Shown: positions 9,552 through 17,720 of the stretch, piece after piece | How positions within the stretch are numbered: position 1 is the stretch's first letter | How the letters are laid out: every line of letters begins with the position of its first letter | Made by a program: the position numbers and the translations under genes | NCBI RefSeq assembly: GCF_027627575.1 | Contig: NZ_CP114065.1 | Span: 124,001-188,000 of the forward strand | Length of the DNA stretch: 64,000 nucleotides | Direction of reading: 5' to 3' | Source: Kribbella sp. CA-293567 | Lineage (GTDB): Bacteria; Actinomycetota; Actinomycetes; Propionibacteriales; Kribbellaceae | The notes under the pieces: model-generated | The model's input: only the letters and a program-made list of their open reading frames with translations | What the model was told of the DNA's origin: nothing | The model's database searches: none

Positions 9552-9695
9552 ATGGGTTTCGTGAAGTCACTGCTCAAAGGCGCTGTCGTCGCCAAGGTGC
9601 TGCAGGTAGTGCAGCGCGAGGCGAGCAAGCCGGAGAACCAGCGGAAGGCCAAGGAGATGTTCCAGAAGGTGCAACAGCGCCGGAACTCTCGCTAA
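9552..9695 (+). CDS. Small conserved-type hypothetical protein, 47 aa
   Basis: A short gene with an ATG at 9552 preceded by a good ribosome binding site (AAGGAGG, 6 bases away) and ending with TAA at 9695. The 47-aa product begins MGFVKSLLKGAVVAKVLQVV and ends in a basic, Gln/Arg-rich amphipathic helix (about +8 net). It has no Cys and no clear transmembrane segment, only a moderately hydrophobic first 20 residues that could lie on a membrane. The codon third positions are strongly G/C and the spacing fits a real gene. I do not recognise a function. Confidence 0.7.
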   Translation: MGFVKSLLKGAVVAKVLQVVQREASKPENQRKAKEMFQKVQQRRNSR

Positions 9696-9702
9696 CCAGG
9701 TA

Positions 9703-10527
9703 TCAGCGACGCCGTGCTTGCAGGGTGTAGGTGGCGGGGAGACGCTCCGGTTGATCCGTGAGGCGCCACTCGCCCTGCTCGTCGCGGGTCATGTGACCGG
9801 CCAGCGGCATCCAGGGCGCACTGTCGTGCTCCTCGAGATGGGTGACGTCCAGGCCGGCGCTCTGGAGCGCCGTGAAGATCTCGCCGAGCCCGTGGTTCCA
9901 CTCGTGCGTGACGTTGTGGCTGAACTCCGCGTCGGTCTCGACGTAGGTGCCGCCCTCGTCCCAGATCTGCGGCGCCTCGGTCTCGAAGTACGGCGTGGCC
10001 AGCACGATCTCGCCGCTCGTCTGCGAGACGTCGAGCGACCACAGCATCGGGTGCCCCTCACGGATGAACAGCCGGCCGCCGGGCTTGAGCAGCCCGGCCA
10101 CCACGGCGGCCCAGCGCTCGATGCTCGGCAGCCAGCCGATCGCGCCGATCCCGGTGAAGACCAGGTCGTACTGCGCCGCGCCGAGCACCTCGACCGCGTC
10201 GTACACGTCGGCCTGGTGGAAGTCGATCTCGTGTCCGAGCGACTCGGCGAACGACTGCGCCTGAGCGACCGCCGGACCCGAGAAGTCCAGCCCGCTCATC
10301 CGGGCACCGAGCCGCGCGAGTGACACCGTGTCGGTGCCGATGTGGCACTGCAGGTGGACTCCCCGCAGGCCGGTGATGTCGCCGAGCCGCGGTACGTCGA
10401 ACTGGACCACCTGGCTCAGGAACTTCGGGTCCTCGGCGAATTTCTGCAACATGTAGTCAGGGGAGGCGGCGTGCGCCGGCACTCGCTCGTCCCAGCTGGC
10501 CCGGTTCACCGCGCGGTAGTCGTCCAT
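9703..10527 (-). CDS. Class I SAM-dependent methyltransferase
   Basis: The 274-aa product has a Rossmann methyltransferase core: motif I-like LQCHIGTDTVSLARLGA near residues 58-74, the acidic ribose contact in GLDFSG, DVYDA for adenine contact, and LLKPGGRLFIREG as post-motif. Substrate is not readable; related small-molecule methyltransferases of this type act on O or N atoms of metabolites. The ATG at 10527 gives a standard N-terminus (MDDYRAVNRASWDERV). It lies 7 bp beyond the stop of the 47-aa gene on the opposite strand. Confidence 0.82.
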   Translation of the reverse strand: MDDYRAVNRASWDERVPAHAASPDYMLQKFAEDPKFLSQVVQFDVPRLGDITGLRGVHLQCHIGTDTVSLARLGARMSGLDFSGPAVAQAQSFAESLGHEIDFHQADVYDAVEVLGAAQYDLVFTGIGAIGWLPSIERWAAVVAGLLKPGGRLFIREGHPMLWSLDVSQTSGEIVLATPYFETEAPQIWDEGGTYVETDAEFSHNVTHEWNHGLGEIFTALQSAGLDVTHLEEHDSAPWMPLAGHMTRDEQGEWRLTDQPERLPATYTLQARRR

Positions 10528-10568
10528 GAGGCTGACTGTGACACAGACGCACCGGGTTTCGCCTTCGG

Positions 10569-11084
10569 TTATCCGGCCGCGAGGCGAGTCAACTCGAGGA
10601 CTTGTTTTCGCATCATCAACAGATCACCCCAGGCCAGCAGGGTCCGGCGTACGGCGTTGCCTCGGGCCGGGAGCGCGAGCTTCACGATCAGCCGAGAACC
10701 CGTGGCGGTCGGTACGGCGAGATAGGTGACCGCGACCTGACCGAAGAGTTTGAGCGCCTTGGGATCGACGAGGTTCAGCGTGAGGTGGCGGCCGGGCGTG
10801 AAGTCGGCCAGTTCGAAGATGGTCATGAAGATCTGCCCGCGTTCCAGCTGGTCGGCCTCGGCCGTCAGCGTGCGTGGACTCGATCTGCCGAAGTTGTCGA
10901 CGAGGTCATAGCTGTACGGCGCGACCCGCAACTGGCACAGCCAGCGGAACAACTGGTCGACGCTCGCGGTCGAGTCGGCAGCCCGCCAGCACCCGACGAC
11001 CGGCCCGGTGACGAACCGATCGCACGGGTACTCCTCGGCCACCTCGCCGGGCGTCGCCTGCCAGTTCCACGGAAGCTGCGTCAT
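10569..11084 (-). CDS. Hypothetical protein, SRPBCC/START-like fold suspected
   Basis: A 171-aa cytoplasmic protein rich in beta-strand-type segments with a long C-terminal helix (GDLLMMRKQVLELTRLAAG). The pattern FRWLCQLRVAPYSYDLVDN followed by RHLTLNLVDP and LIVKLALPARG suggests a ligand-binding SRPBCC fold, but I cannot name a family. It is probably expressed from a leaderless promoter overlapped by a perfect palindrome at 11091-11105, so it is likely repressed by a TetR-like or other dimeric regulator not recognisable nearby. Confidence 0.6.
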   Translation of the reverse strand: MTQLPWNWQATPGEVAEEYPCDRFVTGPVVGCWRAADSTASVDQLFRWLCQLRVAPYSYDLVDNFGRSSPRTLTAEADQLERGQIFMTIFELADFTPGRHLTLNLVDPKALKLFGQVAVTYLAVPTATGSRLIVKLALPARGNAVRRTLLAWGDLLMMRKQVLELTRLAAG

Positions 11085-11105
11085 GACCAGACCATACCGT
11101 ATGGT
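11085..11105 (-). promoter_or_regulatory. Leaderless -10 element overlapped by a 15-bp palindrome
   Basis: On the minus strand TATGGT (11096-11091) is followed by six bases and then the ATG at 11084, the spacing expected for a leaderless transcript. The -10 lies inside ACCATACCGTATGGT (11091-11105), two perfect 7-bp arms around one base. A dimeric repressor bound there would cover the promoter. Confidence 0.55.
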
Positions 11106-11171
11106 ACGGCGCTGGCATACCCGGCCGCTGCACTGCAGTGCTTCCTCGTGGCCGCCACTGCTCCGTGCGCG

Positions 11172-11471
11172 TCAGGCCGCGTGACGTCCGTGGTGATGGA
11201 TGGTGTGGTCGTTGAGGAAGACCCGGGCCCGGCGGATGCTGGTGACGCTGCCGGTGCTGGCGACGGGCTTGTGGGAGAACGGCTCTGCGGCGCCACCGAG
11301 GGCGAGCAGGTCGAGCTTGGACCTGGCGAGATCACGATCGTCGGCAACCCAGCTGCCGTCGGGCCCGTGGCCGAGCCCGGTGGCGTTGCGCCTGTTGCTG
11401 CCTTCGAGCGCCGCGATCACTACCAGCGCGAGTACTGCGAGGACGATGATTCCGGTCATGGCAGTAATCAT
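11172..11471 (-). CDS. Small single-pass membrane protein, hypothetical
   Basis: About 99 aa from the ATG at 11471 (the ATG at 11459 or a TTG at 11495 are alternatives). Residues 5-22 (GIIVLAVLALVVIAALEG) form one transmembrane helix followed by a basic NRRN, predicting an outside/inside orientation with a cytoplasmic tail. The tail is His-rich at the end (HHHGRH). No family is recognised. It is divergent from the GlxA-type regulator gene and could share its control region. Confidence 0.5.
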   Translation of the reverse strand: MITAMTGIIVLAVLALVVIAALEGSNRRNATGLGHGPDGSWVADDRDLARSKLDLLALGGAAEPFSHKPVASTGSVTSIRRARVFLNDHTIHHHGRHAA

Positions 11472-11504
11472 GCTATCTGCCAGATTCAGCCACAATTGGC
11501 ACTA

Positions 11505-11535
11505 TTGACACTCTTCCACTAATTCCTGCCATACT
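11505..11535 (+). promoter_or_regulatory. Predicted promoter of the GlxA-type regulator (leaderless)
   Basis: TTGACA at 11505-11510 and CATACT at 11530-11535, spaced by 19 bases, place the transcription start on or next to the A of the ATG at 11543. No ribosome binding site is seen before that ATG, in keeping with a leaderless message. Confidence 0.5.
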
Positions 11536-11542
11536 GACTGAC

Positions 11543-12496
11543 ATGCTCCGGAAGATCGCTGTCGTGCTGATGGAGGACGTCGCGCTGTTCGAGTTCGGCG
11601 TACTGGCCGAGGTGTTCGGGATCGACCGGACCGACGACGGCTGCCCGCCGTTCGACTTCAAGGTGTGCTCGGTCACCCCCGGGGTGCCGTTGGCCACCAG
11701 CAGCCACTCCGCCGTGATCGCGCCGTACGGGCTGGAGGAGCTGGAGAACGCCGACCTGGTGGCGCTGCCGGCCACCACCTGGCGAGGCGAGTACGACGAA
11801 CGCATCCTGGCGGCGCTTCGCCAGGCGCACGCTCGCGGCGCGATCCTGCTGACGGTCTGCTCGGGCGCCTTCGTGCTCGGCGCGGCCGGGCTGCTCGACG
11901 GACGGTCCTGCGCGACGCACTGGCGCTACGCGGACAAGTTCCGCGACCAGTTCCCCGAGGCCAAGCTCGACGCGGACGTGCTGTTCGTGGACGACGGCGA
12001 CATCATCACCAGTGCCGGCACGGCCGCCGGGATCGACGCCTGCCTGCACCTGGTCCGCCGGGAGCTGGGCAGCGCGGTGGCCACCCGCATCGCGCGCCGG
12101 ATGGTGGTACCGCCGCAGCGGGACGGCGGCCAGCGCCAGTACGTCGAAGTGCCGGTGCCCGAGTCGTCCGGCGAGAGCCTGCAGCCGGTCCTCGACTGGA
12201 TGGTGGACAACCTGACCATCGAACACACCGTCGCCGACCTGGCCCGGCGGGCGCAGATGTCCGACCGCACCTTCGCCCGCCGCTTCGTGGCCGAGACCGG
12301 TACGACGCCACTGAAGTGGGTGACCACCCAACGCGTTCTGCACGCCAGGACCCTGCTGGAACAGACCAGACTCGGCATCGAGCAGATCGCCACCGAGGCC
12401 GGCTTCGGCACCGCCGCGCTGCTCCGCCACCACTTCCGCCGAGTAGTGGGCGTCCCGCCCCAGGACTACCGCCGGACCTTCCAGACGGCCGGCTGA
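11543..12496 (+). CDS. GlxA-family transcriptional regulator (DJ-1/PfpI + AraC HTH)
   Basis: The 317-aa product joins an N-terminal DJ-1/PfpI-like amidotransferase-fold domain (about 3-170, with the Cys elbow in LTVCSGAFVLGAAGLLDG) to a C-terminal AraC-type double HTH (about 215-315, IEHTVADLARRAQMSDRTFA and IEQIATEAGFGTAALLRHHF). This architecture is typical of GlxA regulators, which sense small amines or other metabolites through the first domain. It is divergent from a small membrane protein gene and convergent with a GNAT gene, from which it is separated by a hairpin. Its target is not evident. Confidence 0.9.
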   Translation: MLRKIAVVLMEDVALFEFGVLAEVFGIDRTDDGCPPFDFKVCSVTPGVPLATSSHSAVIAPYGLEELENADLVALPATTWRGEYDERILAALRQAHARGAILLTVCSGAFVLGAAGLLDGRSCATHWRYADKFRDQFPEAKLDADVLFVDDGDIITSAGTAAGIDACLHLVRRELGSAVATRIARRMVVPPQRDGGQRQYVEVPVPESSGESLQPVLDWMVDNLTIEHTVADLARRAQMSDRTFARRFVAETGTTPLKWVTTQRVLHARTLLEQTRLGIEQIATEAGFGTAALLRHHFRRVVGVPPQDYRRTFQTAG

Positions 12497-12500
12497 GCTG

Positions 12501-12523
12501 GCGGCCGGCCTCAGACCGGCCGC
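12501..12523. terminator. Bidirectional hairpin between converging genes
   Basis: GCGGCCGG and CCGGCCGC form a perfect 8-bp stem around a 7-base loop. The stop codon of the minus-strand GNAT gene lies in the loop, and the plus-strand regulator gene ends 4 bases before. There is no clear T-run, as is common in actinobacteria. Confidence 0.5.
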
Positions 12524-13023
12524 TCGAAGAGGAGTTCCAAGCCGTCTTCCTCGTCCCACTGCTCGCCTGCTTCCAGGAAGCCGAAGCCGGCGATGGTGGC
12601 GAGGGAGGGAGCGTTGGTGGGACTGATCGAGGCACGCACCACCTGGACGCCGGGCTCGGCCGCGGCCCGGTCGAGCAGCGCGGACAGGATCGCCTTCGCG
12701 TACCCCTGGCGCCGGTACCGCGGGTCGACGGTGTAGCCGACCTCGACCATGCCGTTCTCGTCGGGCGGGCCGTGATACCCGCCATGACCGATCACCACGC
12801 CCGCGGGCTCGGCAACAGCCGCTCGGACGATCCAGCGAGCGGCCGCCGGGTTCTCCGCGAGTTGGGCGATCCGGTAGTTCCACAACCACTTGGAGTCGTC
12901 GTCGACGAAGAGGTCGGTCAGCTCCACGCCCGTCTCGCGGCCGGCCGTCTCCAGGTCGTCCGCGAGCAACGCGGCCATCGCCGGACCGGACAACTCCACG
13001 AATCTGATCTGCTGCGCCGTCAT
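12511..13023 (-). CDS. GNAT-family N-acetyltransferase
   Basis: The 170-aa product has the GNAT core. The acetyl-CoA pyrophosphate loop is VDPRYRRQGYAKAILSALL (R-R-Q-G-Y-A), preceded by the strand VEVGYTV and followed by VRASISPTNAPSLATIAGFGF, a typical C-terminal motif. The substrate amine cannot be predicted. It starts 34 bp from the adenosine deaminase stop on the same strand and could be co-transcribed with it. Confidence 0.85.
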   Translation of the reverse strand: MTAQQIRFVELSGPAMAALLADDLETAGRETGVELTDLFVDDDSKWLWNYRIAQLAENPAAARWIVRAAVAEPAGVVIGHGGYHGPPDENGMVEVGYTVDPRYRRQGYAKAILSALLDRAAAEPGVQVVRASISPTNAPSLATIAGFGFLEAGEQWDEEDGLELLFERPV

Positions 13024-13057
13024 GCCGACGATGCTCCGGCCCGCGGTGGCCCGGCGT

Positions 13058-14140
13058 CTATCGGTTTACGGCTTCGGCGTACCAGGGCTTGATGACGCCG
13101 TCGATGATCGCGAGCCGCTCGTCGAAGGGGAGGAAGGCGGACTTCATCGCGTTGATCGCGAACCAGCGGAACTCGGGCAGCCCGTAGCCGAACGCGTCGG
13201 CGAGCAGAGCGAGCTCGCGGCTCATCGACGTACCGCTCATCAACCGGTTGTCGGTGTTCACCGTGACCCGGAACTTCAGCTTCGCCAGCAGACCGATCGG
13301 GTGCTGGGCGATCGAGTCGGCCGCGCCGGTCTGCAGGTTGGAGCTCGGGCACATCTCCAGCGGGATCCGCCGGTCCCGCACGTACGCCGCCAGCCGGCCG
13401 AGCTCGACCTTGCCGTCCGGCCCGGCGCTCTCGTCGTAGGTGATGTCGTCGATGATCCGGACGCCGTGACCGAGCCGGTCGGCGCCGCACCACTGGATCG
13501 CCTGCCAGATCGAGGGCAGCCCGAAGGCCTCGCCGGCGTGGATGGTGAAGTGCGCGTTCTCGCGCTGCAGGTACTCGAAGGCGTCCAGGTGCCGGGTGGG
13601 CGGGTAGCCGGCCTCGGCGCCGGCGATGTCGAAGCCGACCACGCCGCCGTCGCGATAGGCGACCGACAGCTCGGCGATCTCCATCGACCGCGCCTGGTGC
13701 CGCATCGCGGTCAGCAACTGCCGGGCCACGATCGGCCGCTCGGCCCGGGCCATCCCGTCCTCGAACCCCTCCCGGACCGCGTCGACGACCTGCTCGAGGC
13801 TGAGCCCGGCGGTCAGGTGCTGCTCGGGCGCGTAGCGGACCTCGGCGTACACGACTCCGTCGGCCGCCAGGTCCTGCACGCACTCGCTGGCGACCCGCTT
13901 GATCGCCTCCGCGGTCTGCATCACCGCGACGGTCTGGTCGAAGGTCTCCAGGTACCGCTCCAGCGAACCGGAGTCCGCCGACTCGACGAACCACTGGCCC
14001 AGTTCGGCGGCATCGGTCCGCGGCAGCTGGTGCCCGACCTCCGCCGCCAGTTCCAGCACCGTCTCCGGCCGCAACCCGCCGTCCAGATGGTCGTGCAGCA
14101 ACACCTTCGGCGCGAGCTTCAACTCCTCCTGCGTGATCAT
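13058..14140 (-). CDS. add: Adenosine deaminase
   Basis: The 360-aa enzyme converts adenosine to inosine in purine salvage. Zinc ligands His16 and His18 are in [19 protein letters not shown] carries the conserved His/Glu; [14 protein letters not shown] and [12 protein letters not shown] complete the family signatures. The ATG at 14140 was chosen because it starts just before the metal-binding HDH; the frame is open for 27 more codons, which overlap the start of the opposing DUF1016-type gene and look noncoding. The length fits actinobacterial Add. Confidence 0.93.
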   Translation of the reverse strand: MITQEELKLAPKVLLHDHLDGGLRPETVLELAAEVGHQLPRTDAAELGQWFVESADSGSLERYLETFDQTVAVMQTAEAIKRVASECVQDLAADGVVYAEVRYAPEQHLTAGLSLEQVVDAVREGFEDGMARAERPIVARQLLTAMRHQARSMEIAELSVAYRDGGVVGFDIAGAEAGYPPTRHLDAFEYLQRENAHFTIHAGEAFGLPSIWQAIQWCGADRLGHGVRIIDDITYDESAGPDGKVELGRLAAYVRDRRIPLEMCPSSNLQTGAADSIAQHPIGLLAKLKFRVTVNTDNRLMSGTSMSRELALLADAFGYGLPEFRWFAINAMKSAFLPFDERLAIIDGVIKPWYAEAVNR

Positions 14141-14213
14141 CAAGCCATCTTGCCCCAAGCTGCCCCCGAAAGGCCTTCGTGTCGCCGCCGGGCCCGGTTC
14201 CATCCTTTGTGCC

Positions 14214-14699
14214 ATGGACAAGCGCAGCCCTCGCCCCGGAACCTCCGCCCCGCCGCCGAGACCTTCGATGCCCGCCTGGTACCCGGACTTCGTCGAGGCG
14301 GTGGCAGCCGTGATCCCGGCCGACCGGACGGCGGGGGACGAGCGGCTGCTGACCTATTGGTCGATCGGCCACGAAATCCTTCGCCGGCAGTCACAGGAGG
14401 GATGGGTGAGCCGCGTCGTCGACCACCTCTCCACCGACCTCAGAGCGCGCTTCCCCGACGACAAGGGTCTGTCGGCGCGCAACCTGCGGCACATGCGTGC
14501 CTTCGCCGAAGCCTGGCCGCACGAGGCGTACGCCCGAGGCCCGCTCGCGAGACTTCCCTGGCACCACCACCTGGTCCTGCTCCAGAAACTCGACGACCTC
14601 AACCTCCGCCTCTGGTACGCCAAGCGCGCCGTCGAGGACGGCTGGACCCGGGCGACCCTGACCGCGAACATCGCCGGCAACCTGCACCGCCGCAGATAG
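14214..14699 (+). CDS. Stand-alone DUF1016 N-terminal (YhcG-type) domain protein
   Basis: The 161-aa protein matches the N-terminal half of the YhcG/PDDEXK nuclease family: [40 protein letters not shown] (split here as two motifs), MRAFAEAWP and [13 protein letters not shown], ending after the [11 protein letters not shown] helix. Full-length members continue with a PD-(D/E)xK nuclease domain of about 150 aa; here a stop follows at 14697 and nothing nuclease-like is seen in the next 190 bp. The family is often linked to restriction-modification and toxin-like loci. This copy is either a truncated remnant or a regulatory DNA- or partner-binding version. Confidence 0.75.
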   Translation: MDKRSPRPGTSAPPPRPSMPAWYPDFVEAVAAVIPADRTAGDERLLTYWSIGHEILRRQSQEGWVSRVVDHLSTDLRARFPDDKGLSARNLRHMRAFAEAWPHEAYARGPLARLPWHHHLVLLQKLDDLNLRLWYAKRAVEDGWTRATLTANIAGNLHRRR

Positions 14700-14893
14700 C
14701 CCGATCCGGACACCGCGCGGGCAGATCCCGCTGCCCCGCCAAGGCCCATCAGGTCGTCGACGGTGTCGCCGGGTGTCGAAGTGCTGGAGGTCTCGGCCGA
14801 GGTCGGGGCAGGATCCTGGGCAAGTGGCGCAAGGTGCGATGGATTGCTCCGACTGATGGGAAAGAGCAACGGCACTAGTGGACGGAGAGTGGG

Positions 14894-15685
14894 ATGACGG
14901 AGCCGGGGAAGTTGCCGCGGGTGGTTTCGCGGGAGGAGTGGTTCGAGGCCCGGCGGGAGCTGCTGGAGCGGGAGAAGGAAGTCACTCGGGCCCGGGACCG
15001 GGTGAACACCCGGCGGCGTGAGCTGCCGATGGTCAAGGTCGAAGCGGAGTACCGGTTCCAGGGGCCCGATGGGGAGGTCGGGCTGTTGGAGATGTTCGAG
15101 GGGCGCGACCAGCTGGTGATGCACCACTTCATGTTCGCGCCGGGCTGGGACGCCGGATGTTCGAGTTGCTCGTCCGCGGCCGACGGGATCGGGCGGCTGC
15201 GGCAACTGCACGTGCGCAACACGTCGCTGGTGGCGGTGAGCCGCGCGCCGTACGAGAAGCTGGCCGCGTTCCGCGAGCGGATGGGCTGGACCTTCCCCTG
15301 GTACTCGTCGTTCGGCAGCGCCTTCAACTACGACTTCCACGCCACCCTGGACGACCAGGTGGCGCCGATCCAGCTGCACCACCGGACCGCGGACGAGGTC
15401 GCCGAGGTCGGTACGCCGTGGACGGACGGCCCGTGGACCAGCGATCTGAACGGTGAGGAGATGCCGGGGATCAGCGCGTTCCTGCGGGTCGGTGACGAGG
15501 TGTTCCACACCTACTCCACCTTCGGCCGCGGGATCGAGGAGTTCCACAACGGTTACCACTACCTGGACCTGACCGCGCTCGGCCGGCAGGAGGACTGGGA
15601 GCAGCCGAAGGGTCGCGCGACCCCGCTCGGCCTGCAGGTCGGCGGGCCCAACCTGCGCCTCCCCGACGAGTACGACCTGCCCTGA
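14894..15685 (+). CDS. DUF899 (thioredoxin-like) family protein
   Basis: The 263-aa cytoplasmic protein has the DUF899 layout: an N-terminal helix with VSREEWFEARRELLEREKE, the LPMVKVEAEYRF strand, HHFMFAPGWDAGCSSCS with the paired cysteines (CSSC) where thioredoxins have CxxC, and FNYDFHATLDD. It ends with a segment resembling a dimerisation region (FHTYSTFGRGIEEFHNGYHY). The family has a thioredoxin-like fold but no established reaction. It is convergent with and 6 bp from the deazaflavin-type oxidoreductase gene. Confidence 0.85.
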   Translation: MTEPGKLPRVVSREEWFEARRELLEREKEVTRARDRVNTRRRELPMVKVEAEYRFQGPDGEVGLLEMFEGRDQLVMHHFMFAPGWDAGCSSCSSAADGIGRLRQLHVRNTSLVAVSRAPYEKLAAFRERMGWTFPWYSSFGSAFNYDFHATLDDQVAPIQLHHRTADEVAEVGTPWTDGPWTSDLNGEEMPGISAFLRVGDEVFHTYSTFGRGIEEFHNGYHYLDLTALGRQEDWEQPKGRATPLGLQVGGPNLRLPDEYDLP

Positions 15686-15691
15686 GAACTC

Positions 15692-16153
15692 TTATTTCGT
15701 GTGGATCCTGAACACCGGCACGCCGGGTGCGACCTGCAGCAGGGTCTCCAGCGAAGAGTCCGCGTCGACGTCCTTGCCGAAGAAGGACTGCACCTCCCAG
15801 GCCCACTTCTTCAGGTACGTGCGGATGATGTCGGGCTTGTCGGCATCGGCCAGCTCCTCCGCGCGGAACAGCTCCACCCGGCGGCCGATCCGCAGTGAGC
15901 CGTGACCACTGGCCCGCAGGTTGCGAACCCACTGGACGTGACCGCGAGGCGCCACCAGGTACCGCCGGCCGTCGATCGTGAGCAGATTGACCGGGTTGCT
16001 GCGCCACTCGCCGGACTTGCGGCCCTGGACCGACAGCATCCGGCTGCCCATCAGGCTGATGCCGAGATTCGTCAGGCCGGCGACCATCTTGTTCATCGCC
16101 AGCATGCTCCGGTGCCCGCTGGTCACCACGCGCTTGTCGTTGTACTCCTGCAT
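15692..16153 (-). CDS. Nitroreductase/deazaflavin-dependent oxidoreductase family (Ddn-like) protein
   Basis: The 153-aa product has the split-barrel F420-dependent Ddn/AclJ pattern: GSRMLSVQGRKSGEWRSNPV, then VAPRGHVQWVRNLRASG. Members use F420 (or another flavin) to reduce quinones and other hydrophobic compounds. GGAGG lies 9 bases before the ATG at 16153. Upstream, a palindrome at 16175-16189 matches two more near the adjacent divergent TetR gene, so this gene is probably the TetR target. Confidence 0.8.
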   Translation of the reverse strand: MQEYNDKRVVTSGHRSMLAMNKMVAGLTNLGISLMGSRMLSVQGRKSGEWRSNPVNLLTIDGRRYLVAPRGHVQWVRNLRASGHGSLRIGRRVELFRAEELADADKPDIIRTYLKKWAWEVQSFFGKDVDADSSLETLLQVAPGVPVFRIHTK

Positions 16154-16174
16154 CGAACTCAGCCTCCGAAATTC

Positions 16175-16260
16175 GAGAGCGGCGCTCTCTGTTGGCACTA
16201 GTGAACACCAGCGCGACCGGCGAGTCAAGAGCGGTGCTCTCGTTTTAGAGCAGTGCTCAT
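16175..16260. promoter_or_regulatory. Three related palindromes (TetR operators) in the divergent region
   Basis: GAGAGCGGCGCTCTC (16175-16189), AGAGCGGTGCTCT (16228-16240) and AGAGCAGTGCTCA (16247-16259) share the consensus AGAGC-NNN-GCTCT. Centres are 52 and 19 bp apart. The first lies 22 bp before the Ddn-like gene, the other two just before the TetR gene, which fits repression of both promoters by the TetR product. Confidence 0.7.
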
Positions 16261-16275
16261 GGCAGACTGGCCGGT

Positions 16276-16965
16276 ATGACCACCGGACGGACCGCCCGCG
16301 ACCGCGCCCGGGCCGAGCTGACGCGGGAGATCAAGGACGCCGCACGCCGTCAGCTAGCCATCGACGGCGCCGAACGGCTGTCCCTGCGCGCCGTCTCCCG
16401 CGAGCTCGGCATGGTCTCGTCCGCCCTCTACCGCTACTTCCCCAGCCGCGACGACCTCCTCACCGAGCTCATCATCGACGCGTACGACGCCCTGGGCAGC
16501 CACGCCGAGGCAGCAGCCAAGAGCCGGCCCGACCCACGCGCTGCCTGGCTGGCCGTCTGCCAAGCCATCCGCTCCTGGGCCAGAGCCCATCCCCAGGAGT
16601 ACGCGCTGATCTACGGCTCGCCCGTCGCCGGCTACCAAGCACCCGCGAGCACGATCCGCCCGGCCGGCCGGGTCGCTTTCGTCCTGCTCGGAATCCTCGC
16701 CCAGGCACAGGCTTCCGGCGTACTGACTCCACCGGCGGGCAGCCCGGAACCCTCCGCGCTACTGGCGAGCCGGCTCCAGATCCTCGCCGGCGCCGCACCC
16801 GGCCTGCCACCGCAGATCCTGGCCCGTACGCCGATCGCCTGGACGCAGCTCTTCGGAATGATCAACTTCGAGCTCTTCGGCCAGTTCGCCGGCTGGGTCG
16901 ATCCCGCCGACGAGTTCTTCGCTGAGGCGACGGGTCAGCTGGCCACCTTCCTCGGCCTCAGCTGA
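16276..16965 (+). CDS. TetR-family transcriptional regulator
   Basis: The 229-aa protein has a TetR N-terminal HTH at about 18-65 (LSLRAVSRELGMVSSALYRY, then FPSRDDLLTELI) and a ligand-binding C-terminal domain of the WHG type (WARAHPQEYALIYGSPVAGY). It is divergent from the Ddn-like gene; the region between holds three copies of an AGAGC-N3-GCTCT palindrome, so it most likely represses itself and that gene. The ligand is unknown. The 3' end overlaps the convergent aat gene by 8 bp. Confidence 0.9.
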   Translation: MTTGRTARDRARAELTREIKDAARRQLAIDGAERLSLRAVSRELGMVSSALYRYFPSRDDLLTELIIDAYDALGSHAEAAAKSRPDPRAAWLAVCQAIRSWARAHPQEYALIYGSPVAGYQAPASTIRPAGRVAFVLLGILAQAQASGVLTPPAGSPEPSALLASRLQILAGAAPGLPPQILARTPIAWTQLFGMINFELFGQFAGWVDPADEFFAEATGQLATFLGLS

Positions 16966-17623
16966 ACGCTTCGGGCAGTGGCAGCTCCAGCGCGCGCTCG
17001 ACCCGCCGGACGTAGACCTCCCGCGGAATCTCCACCGCGCCGAGCGTGGCCAGGTGACTGGTCACCCACTGGATGTCCAGCACGCGGTCGGCGGCGTACT
17101 TGTCGCTCAGCAGCTCCACCAGCCCGGCCACCGCGGCCTTCGACCCGTCGGTCCTGTGATGGAACATCGACTCGCCCGCGACCAGCCCGCCGATCGCCAC
17201 GCCGTACAGGCCGCCGGCCAGTACGTCGCCGTCCCAGGCCTCGACCGAGTGGACCCAGCCCAGCTCGTGCAGGCGGGTGTACGACGCGATGATGCCGGCG
17301 TCGATCCAAGCGCCCGGCCGGCGCGGGTCGGCACAGGCCCGGATCACCTGGTCGAAGGCCGTGTTGACCCGGATCTCGAACCGCTGCCGGGCCCGCCGCA
17401 GCGACCGGGACGGCGCGAAGGTGTCCACCTCGATGATTCCGCGCTCGACCGGCGACCACCACAGCAACGGCCCGTGGCTGTCCGGCATCGGGAAGAGCCC
17501 CCGCCGGTACGCCGCCAGCACGGTGCCCGGCTCGAGATCGGCCCCGGCCGCGACGACATCGCTGGGACCGGCGACCGCGACCGGCGGGAAGTCCCACACG
17601 GAGGCAGGTGGTTCGACTGGCAC
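16958..17623 (-). CDS. aat: Leucyl/phenylalanyl-tRNA--protein transferase
   Basis: The 221-aa product has the Aat signatures: the FPPVAVAG start, AYRRGLFPM, WWSPVERGII, GAWIDAGIIASYTRLHELG, SVEAWDGDVLAGGLYGVAIG and GESMFHHRTDGSK, then DIQWVTSHLATLGAVEIPR. Aat adds Leu or Phe to proteins with N-terminal Arg or Lys, marking them for ClpS/ClpAP degradation in the N-degron pathway. The GTG at 17623 was chosen to give the normal N-terminus; upstream codons are not family-like. Confidence 0.95.
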   Translation of the reverse strand: MPVEPPASVWDFPPVAVAGPSDVVAAGADLEPGTVLAAYRRGLFPMPDSHGPLLWWSPVERGIIEVDTFAPSRSLRRARQRFEIRVNTAFDQVIRACADPRRPGAWIDAGIIASYTRLHELGWVHSVEAWDGDVLAGGLYGVAIGGLVAGESMFHHRTDGSKAAVAGLVELLSDKYAADRVLDIQWVTSHLATLGAVEIPREVYVRRVERALELPLPEAFS

Positions 17624-17682
17624 GCCACCATCCTGACCTACCCACCGGACGGCGGAACGCGGGGTCACCGCCGCAACATTTG

Positions 17683-17713
17683 TTGACAGTCAGTCAGTAG
17701 CGCAACATATGCT
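17683..17713 (+). promoter_or_regulatory. Predicted leaderless promoter of the HTH-methyltransferase gene
   Basis: TTGACA (17683-17688) and TATGCT (17708-17713) are 19 bases apart. The expected transcription start, about 7 bases after the -10, falls on the ATG at 17721, so that ATG is preferred over the one at 17709, which lies inside the -10 element. A GTCAGTCAGT direct repeat sits in the spacer. Confidence 0.55.
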
Positions 17714-17720
17714 GCCGAGC

